NCBI GenBank assembly: GCA_034431495.1
Contig: DAOUDB010000318.1
Location: 1 to 10,448 of the forward strand
Reading direction: 5' to 3'
Source of the DNA: Roseilinea sp034431495
GTDB taxonomy: Bacteria; Chloroflexota; Anaerolineae; J036; Brachytrichaceae
DNA length: 10,448 nucleotides
A model generated the notes under the pieces. It was not told the origin of the DNA, did not search any database, and was given only the letters and a program-made list of their open reading frames with translations. Below, piece after piece: positions 6,145-10,448 of this stretch. Made by a program: the position numbers and the translations under genes. Positions within the stretch are counted from its first letter, which is position 1; each line of letters begins with the position of its first letter.

Positions 6145-7800
6145 ATGCCCAAGCCAGTCATCATGACCGTGGACGATGACCACACGGTGCTGAACGCCGT
6201 GGAGCGCGATCTGCGGCAGAAGTACGGCCGCGACTATCGCGTGGTCAAGGCCGATTCGGGCCGTTCGGCGCTGGAGGCGCTGAAGCAGTTGCAGCAGCGC
6301 AACGAGACCGCCGCGTTGTTCGTGGTCGACCAGCGTATGCCGGAGATGAACGGCGTGCAATTCTTCGAGCAGGCTCAAAACATGTTCCCGGACGCGCGCA
6401 AGGTGCTACTCACAGCCTACGCCGACACCGAAGTAGCGATCCAGGCCATCAATCGGGTCGGCCTCGACTACTACCTGATGAAACCGTGGGACCCGCCGGA
6501 AGAGCATCTGTACCCGGTCATCGACAGCCTGCTCGAAGACTGGCGGGCCAATGCGCGTCTGCCATTCGAGGGCATCCGGCTGGCCGGCGCCATGTGGTCG
6601 GCGGCGTCGCACGAGTGCAAGAACTTTCTCGCGCGCAACCAGATCCCGTACCAGTGGCTGGACATCGAGCGCGACGAGGCAGCGCGCAAGCTGGTCGAAG
6701 CCCATTGCAACGGCGACATCAGAATCCCCGCGCTCTTTCTTCCCGATGGGTCGGTGCTGCTGGAGCCGACACAACAGGCGCTGGCGGAAAAGGTCGGGAT
6801 GAGGACGCGCGCCGACAAGCCTTTTTACGATGTGGTGATTGTGGGCGGCGGCCCGGCCGGCTTGTCTGCCGCCGTATACGCCAGCGCCGACGGGCTGCGG
6901 GTGCTGTTGATCGAGCGACACGCGCCCGGCGGGCAGGCCGGCAACAGCCCCCGGATCGAGAACTACCTCGGCTTTCCGAGCGGCATTTCGGGCGGCGATT
7001 TGACCCGACGCGCCGTGGCCCAGGCCCGGCGATTTGGCGCCGAAATCCTCAGCACCCAGGAAGTCACCCGCATTCGCGCTGAGGGCAACACGCGCATCGT
7101 GACCCTGACCGACGGCTCGGAAATCTCGGCCAAGATCGTGCTGATCGCCACCGGCGCATGGTTTCGCACGCTCGATCTGCCCGATGCCTCGAAGTTCCAC
7201 GGCGCCGGCCTGTACTATGGTGCAGCGCACACCGAAGGCGCTTTCTACCAGGGCCAGGATGTGGCCGTCGTCGGCGGGGCCAATGCGGCTGCGCAGGGCG
7301 TGCTGTATCTGGCGCGGTTTGCGCGCAAAGTGACCGTGCTCATTCGCGGGCCGGAGCCGACCTGGTCGCGCTACCTCGACACGGCGATCCGGCGCAACCC
7401 ACAGATCGACCTGCGCTTCAACACCCAGTTGGTGGAAGTGCACGGCAACTCGCAACTCGAGCGCGTGACGATCCGCAACAGCGCCACATCCGAGACGCAG
7501 ACGATGGACTGCGCGGCGGTATTCGTCTTCATCGGCCAGAAGCCGCAGAGCGACTTTGTGGCCGACCTGGTGATGCGCACCGAGAGCGGGCACATCATGA
7601 CCGGCCTCGACCTGATTCAGAACGGCAAGCGCCCGCCCGGCTGGCCGTTGCAGCGCGATCCGCTCATCCTGGAAACGAGCGTGCCCGGCGTGTTTGCCGC
7701 CGGCGACGTGCGCAACGGCACCCGGCACGGCGTCAGCGCCGCGACCGGCGACGGCAACGCCGCCGTGTCGATGTTCTGGCAATATCTCTCGACGATATGA
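6145..7800 (+). CDS. Fused response regulator / thioredoxin-reductase-like flavoprotein
   Basis: This protein has 551 residues in three parts. Residues 1-130 are a receiver with all key residues (Asp10-Asp12, phospho-acceptor Asp62, Thr90, Lys113). Residues 143-219 look like a thioredoxin/glutaredoxin fold (FLARNQIPYQWLDIERD, then a conserved IPALFLPDG edge) with only one cysteine, Cys158, near the usual active-site position. Residues 226-551 are a thioredoxin-reductase-like flavoprotein: FAD-binding VIVGGGPAG (231-239), GGQAGNSPRIENYLGFP (262-278), a second dinucleotide site VVGGAN (375-380) and AAGDVRNG (518-525). The catalytic CxxC of true thioredoxin reductases is replaced by AAHT (360-363), so disulfide transfer is not expected. 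GGGAGG (6132-6137) sits 7 bases before the ATG at 6145, which I prefer to the GTG at 6121. Fusions of this layout are known in bacterial genomes; their role is unknown to me. The last codon overlaps the next gene. Confidence 0.92.
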   Translation: MPKPVIMTVDDDHTVLNAVERDLRQKYGRDYRVVKADSGRSALEALKQLQQRNETAALFVVDQRMPEMNGVQFFEQAQNMFPDARKVLLTAYADTEVAIQAINRVGLDYYLMKPWDPPEEHLYPVIDSLLEDWRANARLPFEGIRLAGAMWSAASHECKNFLARNQIPYQWLDIERDEAARKLVEAHCNGDIRIPALFLPDGSVLLEPTQQALAEKVGMRTRADKPFYDVVIVGGGPAGLSAAVYASADGLRVLLIERHAPGGQAGNSPRIENYLGFPSGISGGDLTRRAVAQARRFGAEILSTQEVTRIRAEGNTRIVTLTDGSEISAKIVLIATGAWFRTLDLPDASKFHGAGLYYGAAHTEGAFYQGQDVAVVGGANAAAQGVLYLARFARKVTVLIRGPEPTWSRYLDTAIRRNPQIDLRFNTQLVEVHGNSQLERVTIRNSATSETQTMDCAAVFVFIGQKPQSDFVADLVMRTESGHIMTGLDLIQNGKRPPGWPLQRDPLILETSVPGVFAAGDVRNGTRHGVSAATGDGNAAVSMFWQYLSTI

Positions 7801-9347
7801 CGATCGCATTTCTGCGCCGGGTGCCGTTGTTTGCCGGATTGGGCCAGGCCGACCTGGAATGGCTGGCCGGCTGCTCGCGGGTCATCGCCATCCCGGCCGG
7901 CGAGTGGCTGATCCGCGAGGGCGACCCGGGAGACGGCCTGTTCGTGATCATCGAGGGCGACTTCGAGGTGGTGCTGCGCCCCAGAGGCCAGGACGTGGTC
8001 GTGGCCGTGCGCGGCCCCGGCGAGATGCTGGGCGAGATGTCTTTGTTCGAGGGCGGCGTGCGCACCGCATCGGTGCGCGCAATGTGCGATGGCCGCCTGC
8101 TCACCTTGAGCAAATCTGACTTCGAGCAGTTTCTGTTGCTCAAGCCGCTGGCCAGCCTGACGATGCTGCGCACGGTGAGCGATCGCCTGAGGTCGAGCGA
8201 GGCTATGCTGCGCCAGAGCGAACAGGAGGCGGCTTTGGGCGCGCTGGCCGCCGGCCTGGCACACGAACTGAACAACCCGGCCTCGGCCGTCCTGCGCAGC
8301 GCGTCGCGCGCCCGCATGCTCGTCGACGAGTACCAGCGCCTGACGGTCGCGCTAGGCCGGCTGGGCTTGAGCGACGAACAGTGGCAGATCATCGACGATC
8401 TGCGCGCGGACCTGGCTTGCAGAGCCGATACCCGCTTGCTGGCCGTGGACGCGGCGCCAGATGCGGCGCCAGACGCGGCTCCAGACGCGGCATCATCTGG
8501 CCCTGCCGGCGGCCCAAAGGCTGCCACAAACCCGTTGCGCGTCAGCGATCTCGAAACCGAACTGGAACACTGGCTGGAGCAACGCGGGGTGGGCAGCGCG
8601 TGGGAGATTGCGCCGTTCTTTGTCGAATGCGACTGGGATGCCGGCCACATCGGGCGACTGGCCGGCGCCTTCGGCGACGCGCAGCTTGCGTCGGTCATCG
8701 AGTGGCTCGCGCGGGGATGCATGGTTCGATCCCTGGTCGGAGAGGTCTGCCGCGACACCGAGCGGATGTCGCGCATTGTGAAAGCGGTGAAGGATTACAC
8801 CTACCTCGATCAGGCCCCGGTTCAGGAAGTCGACATTCATCGCGGGCTGGACAACACGCTGACGATTCTGGCGCACCGGCTGAAACCGGGGATGCGCATC
8901 ACCCGCGACTATGCCCTGGACTTGCCGAACATCGAAGGGCACGGGCGCGAGTTGAATCAGGTGTGGACGAATGTGATCGACTACGCCATCAGCGCCATCC
9001 ACGGGCAGGGTGAGGTGCGAATCGAGACGCGCCGGAAGGGCGACTGCATTCTCGTTGAGGTTCTGGATCGCGGGTCGGACGTCGCGCCGGTCGACCGGCA
9101 GCACCTGTTCGACCCGCTTCCGCCGCCGGGCACAGCCGGCGCGGGACTGGGGTTGCACATCTCACACATCATCGTGCGGCGGCATCGCGGCAATATCACC
9201 GTGGAGTCCGCGCCCGGCGAGACGCGCATACGCGTCACGCTGCCGACCCGGCTGGGCGCGGCAAGGCAGGCTGAGGACGCGGGTTCCGGCCAGCCGGCAG
9301 CGTCGGGCGCAGTATCGCACGCTGAGCAAGCAGAAGGAGCAGCATGA
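7797..9347 (+). CDS. Cyclic-nucleotide-binding-domain histidine kinase, probably catalytically degenerate
   Basis: The ATG overlaps the previous stop (ATGA), giving 516 residues that begin FLRRVPLFAGL, the usual start of a Crp-type domain. Residues 5-115 form that domain, with GEMSLFEGGVRTASV (79-93) matching the ligand-binding cassette including its Arg. A coiled coil leads to H-box GLAHELNNP (His156). A long insert with four DAAP repeats (218-233) follows, then the second dimerisation helix (317-340). The ATP-binding domain departs from consensus. The N-box keeps Asn392 but has Tyr396 where its paralogue has Asn375. The G1 box is DRGSD (424-428) rather than DxGxG. The F-box lacks the FFTTK part (LPPPG at 441-445). 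The G2 box GAGLGL (448-453) is near normal. It probably binds ATP weakly or not at all and may act as a sensor partner of the first kinase, perhaps as a heterodimer. The C-terminal 30 residues are Ala/Gly/Glu-rich. Confidence 0.9.
   Translation: MTIAFLRRVPLFAGLGQADLEWLAGCSRVIAIPAGEWLIREGDPGDGLFVIIEGDFEVVLRPRGQDVVVAVRGPGEMLGEMSLFEGGVRTASVRAMCDGRLLTLSKSDFEQFLLLKPLASLTMLRTVSDRLRSSEAMLRQSEQEAALGALAAGLAHELNNPASAVLRSASRARMLVDEYQRLTVALGRLGLSDEQWQIIDDLRADLACRADTRLLAVDAAPDAAPDAAPDAASSGPAGGPKAATNPLRVSDLETELEHWLEQRGVGSAWEIAPFFVECDWDAGHIGRLAGAFGDAQLASVIEWLARGCMVRSLVGEVCRDTERMSRIVKAVKDYTYLDQAPVQEVDIHRGLDNTLTILAHRLKPGMRITRDYALDLPNIEGHGRELNQVWTNVIDYAISAIHGQGEVRIETRRKGDCILVEVLDRGSDVAPVDRQHLFDPLPPPGTAGAGLGLHISHIIVRRHRGNITVESAPGETRIRVTLPTRLGAARQAEDAGSGQPAASGAVSHAEQAEGAA
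8448..8495 (+). repeat. Four 12-base tandem repeats encoding DAAP units
   Basis: Units at 8448, 8460, 8472 and 8484 read GACGCGGCGCCA with small changes. They encode DAAP, DAAP, DAAP, DAAS inside the kinase insert. The first kinase of the operon has no counterpart at this point. It is probably a flexible linker that can vary in length by replication slippage. Confidence 0.85.
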
Positions 9348-9765
9348 CAGACGATCAGATCCGGGACATTCTAAAAACCTGCCGCTGCGTGGCGTCGGTG
9401 GGCCTGTCGTCGGACGAGACCAAAGACAGCTTTGGGGTTGTGATCTATCTGAAGCGGGCCGGCTACCACATCGTGCCGATCAACCCGAAGGCAGACAAGA
9501 TCATGGGCAACACGGTCTATCGCGATCTGCTGTCGATCCCGGCGGACATTGCGGTCGATCTGGTACAGATATTCCGCCCTGCAGACGAAGCGCCGGGCTG
9601 GTGGAGCAGGCGATTCGGATCGGGGCCAGGGTGGTGTGGATGCAGAAAGAGATCGTGAACGAGGCGGCCGCCGAGCGCGCGCGCGCCGCCGGCCTGCAAG
9701 TGGTGATGGGTCGTTGCATGATGCAGGAGCATCGCCGGCTGGTGGCAGTGGTGGACACGCATTGA
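9344..9765 (+). pseudogene. CoA-binding domain protein (YccU-like), single-base frameshift
   Basis: The ATG at 9344 overlaps the preceding stop (ATGA). Residues from CVASVGLSSDETKDSFG through AGYHIVPINPK and VDLVQIFRPADEAPG are a typical Rossmann-type CoA-binding protein. After Pro-Gly the frame leaves the family pattern and stops at 9658. In the -1 frame, from about 9598, the expected continuation appears (LVEQAIRIGARVVWMQ, then GLQVVMGRCMMQEH) up to the stop at 9765. One extra G in the GGG run at 9595-9597 would restore a protein of 140 residues, the usual size for the family. This is therefore either a recent frameshift mutation or a base missed in sequencing. No classical slippery heptamer is seen. 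Family members bind CoA or a similar nucleotide; their role is poorly known. It is the fourth gene of the signalling operon. Confidence 0.85.
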
Positions 9766-9843
9766 GACCGTAGAAGCAAACAGCCGGTCGCCCCAGCCAT
9801 GGGGATCGTCCCTGAAGTTGTGCTGACACGTATCGAGCATGTT

Positions 9844-10263
9844 CGAGTTCGCCTGTAAGCCGGATTCTGTCGTAGGCCGGCAAGCCGGCCCGAGGCGATC
9901 ATCTCTCTCGACCTGAGCATTGCTGCCAGGCTCTAGCTGCCTACCTGCGCATCAGCGGGCCGCCTCATCTGCGCGTTTTGGCATTGCTCCCGGTGGGGTT
10001 TGCCGAGCCGCCGCATCACTGCGACGCTGGTGCGCTCTTACCGCGCCATTTCACCCTTACCCGATTTTGATTTGCGATTTTTGGAGTTGCGATCGAGCGC
10101 GCAGCCCAATCCAAAATCCTCAATCCAAAATTCAAAATCGGGCGGTGTCTTTCTGTTGCACTTTCCGTCGGCTCACGCCGCCTGGCCGTTAGCCAGCACC
10201 GCGCCCTGTGGAGTCCGGACTTTCCTCAGGCGCTGTTGCGCCCGCGACCGCCCGGCGAACTCG
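9844..10263 (-). ncRNA. rnpB: RNase P RNA, bacterial type A
   Basis: Read on the minus strand this is the catalytic RNA of ribonuclease P, which removes 5' leaders from tRNA precursors. The ends form a perfect 10-pair P1 (10254-10263 with 9844-9853). Hallmarks in order are GAGGAAAGTCCGGAC (complement near 10213-10227), ACAGAAAGACACCGCC (complement of 10141-10156), GGTAAGGGTGAAA (complement of 10049-10061), GGTAAGAGC (complement of 10034-10042) and, near the 3' end, GACAGAATCCGGCTTA (complement of 9856-9871). At about 420 bases it is slightly longer than most. The excess lies in P12, which is built of AT-rich heptamer repeats. The exact ends are approximate. It converges on the CoA-binding gene. 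The 78 bases between them hold only small inverted repeats, and I see no convincing terminator. Confidence 0.96.
10062..10142 (-). repeat. Heptamer-repeat hairpin forming helix P12 of RNase P RNA
   Basis: On the plus strand, 10108-10142 divides into the 7-base units AATCCAA, AATCCTC, AATCCAA, AATTCAA and AATCGGG. The other arm, 10062-10096, divides into CGATTTT, GATTTGC, GATTTTT, GGAGTTG and CGATCGA, roughly the reverse complement. The outermost nine bases (10062-10070 with 10132-10140) pair perfectly, giving a long AT-rich stem inside a GC-rich RNA. The same units recur at 10361-10374, outside the gene. Confidence 0.8.
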
Positions 10264-10274
10264 AACACCACTTC

Positions 10275-10303
10275 CTTATACAACGCTTTGGGCGGGGAGT
10301 CCA
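10275..10303 (-). promoter_or_regulatory. Promoter of rnpB
   Basis: On the minus strand TGGACT (10303-10298) and TATAAG (10280-10275) are separated by exactly 17 bases, and the -10 ends 11 bases before the RNA 5' end at about 10263. Position and spacing fit a vegetative sigma-70-type promoter; the -35 matches consensus at four of six bases. Confidence 0.7.
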
Positions 10304-10308
10304 GAGCG

Positions 10309-10376
10309 CAGAAGTCAGAATACAGAAGTCAGAACCCTCAACCCTCAACCCCCAACCCGCAATCCAAAATCGGGAA
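10309..10376. repeat. Short tandem heptamer array
   Basis: Reading in steps of seven, two blocks are visible. The first is CAGAAGT, CAGAATA, CAGAAGT (10309-10329) and then CAGAA. The second is CCCTCAA, CCCTCAA, CCCCCAA, CCCGCAA, TCCAAAA, TCGGGAA (10335-10376). The end of the second block shares AATCCAAAATCGGG-type sequence with the P12 repeats in rnpB. The array fills the spacer between the rnpB promoter and the next, divergent gene. It resembles the short tandemly repeated repetitive elements known from cyanobacteria. Confidence 0.75.
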
Positions 10377-10418
10377 CGGTGTGGTAATGTTACGCCGAAT
10401 TTGAAGGGAGACGCTGCT

Positions 10419-10448
10419 ATGTCACATCCAATCACTGCAGATCACGAG
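10419..10448 (+). CDS. Start of an unidentified gene, 3'-partial
   Basis: An ATG at 10419 is preceded by AAGGGAG (10404-10410) at a spacing of eight bases, a good ribosome binding site. The frame stays open to the right edge, encoding MSHPITADHE. Ten residues are too few to name a family. TAATGT (10385-10390) is a possible -10 box. The gene is divergent from rnpB. Confidence 0.6.
   Translation, partial: MSHPITADHE

Noticed and set aside
4626..6185. 519-codon open frame on the minus strand
   Set aside because: It is the antisense shadow of the hybrid kinase in GC-rich DNA, with His/Gln/Ala-rich sequence and no domain. The plus strand shows clear kinase motifs.
7158..7796. Long N-terminal extension of the cyclic-nucleotide-domain kinase frame
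   Set aside because: This stretch overlaps the flavoprotein gene in another frame and reads as arginine-rich low-complexity protein. The Crp-type domain begins right at the ATG at 7797, which has the typical ATGA overlap.
6406..7809. 467-codon open frame on the minus strand
   Set aside because: Antisense shadow of the flavoprotein; no recognisable family and biased composition.
9595..9603. Programmed -1 frameshift in the CoA-binding gene
   Set aside because: No X-XXY-YYZ slippery heptamer, no clear downstream pseudoknot, and the family is not known for recoding. A plain deletion or sequencing error is simpler.
10108..10376. CRISPR-like array because of regular repeats
   Set aside because: The period is seven bases with no spacers, and there are no cas genes nearby. 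These are short tandem repeats.
9920..10404. Open frames of 90-134 codons on the plus strand
   Set aside because: They lie across rnpB and the heptamer repeats; the RNA gene explains the sequence.

Overview
The window looks like a chromosomal segment of a GC-rich bacterium, most likely a member of the Chloroflexota (Anaerolineae-like). This is inferred from gene families, GC-rich codon use and AT-rich heptamer repeats in the spacers; no marker in the window proves it. There is no sign of phage, insertion sequence or CRISPR. It reads as ordinary chromosome with one unusual signalling operon.

Layout. (1) Bases 1-890 carry the C-terminal reactivation domain of cobalamin-dependent methionine synthase, whose start lies outside the window. 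(2) A tRNA-Gly(CCC) follows at 925-996, then a strong hairpin shared with a convergent small membrane protein (1043-1315, minus). (3) Bases 1330-1694 are a long leader: a probable promoter, a yybP-ykoY (manganese) riboswitch aptamer, an overlapping intrinsic terminator and a further perfect hairpin. (4) The leader precedes a 896-residue P-type IIA cation ATPase (1695-4385), a probable Mn2+/Ca2+ exporter. (5) A four-gene operon occupies 4659-9765: a receiver-histidine kinase hybrid; a receiver / thioredoxin-fold / thioredoxin-reductase-like flavoprotein fusion; a cyclic-nucleotide-binding-domain histidine kinase; and a CoA-binding protein broken by a one-base frameshift. The last three genes join by ATGA overlaps. 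(6) On the minus strand, 9844-10263 is the RNase P RNA gene rnpB, with a P12 helix built from 7-base repeats. Its promoter and a second heptamer array lie just upstream. (7) The first ten codons of a plus-strand gene start at 10419.

How the parts work together. The ATPase should be induced when Mn2+ stabilises the aptamer and prevents the terminator. In the signalling operon, the two kinases are paralogues along the whole kinase module, including an unusual insert of over 100 residues after the phospho-acceptor histidine. One has intact ATP-binding motifs; the other has lost several key residues and may be a pseudokinase fused to a cyclic-nucleotide sensor. The flavoprotein has an intact receiver but lacks the thioredoxin reductase CxxC. 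The operon therefore looks like a phosphorelay tied to a flavin/NAD(P)H module that probably senses redox state or performs non-disulfide chemistry. Its function is unknown to me, and it is the most interesting part of the window.
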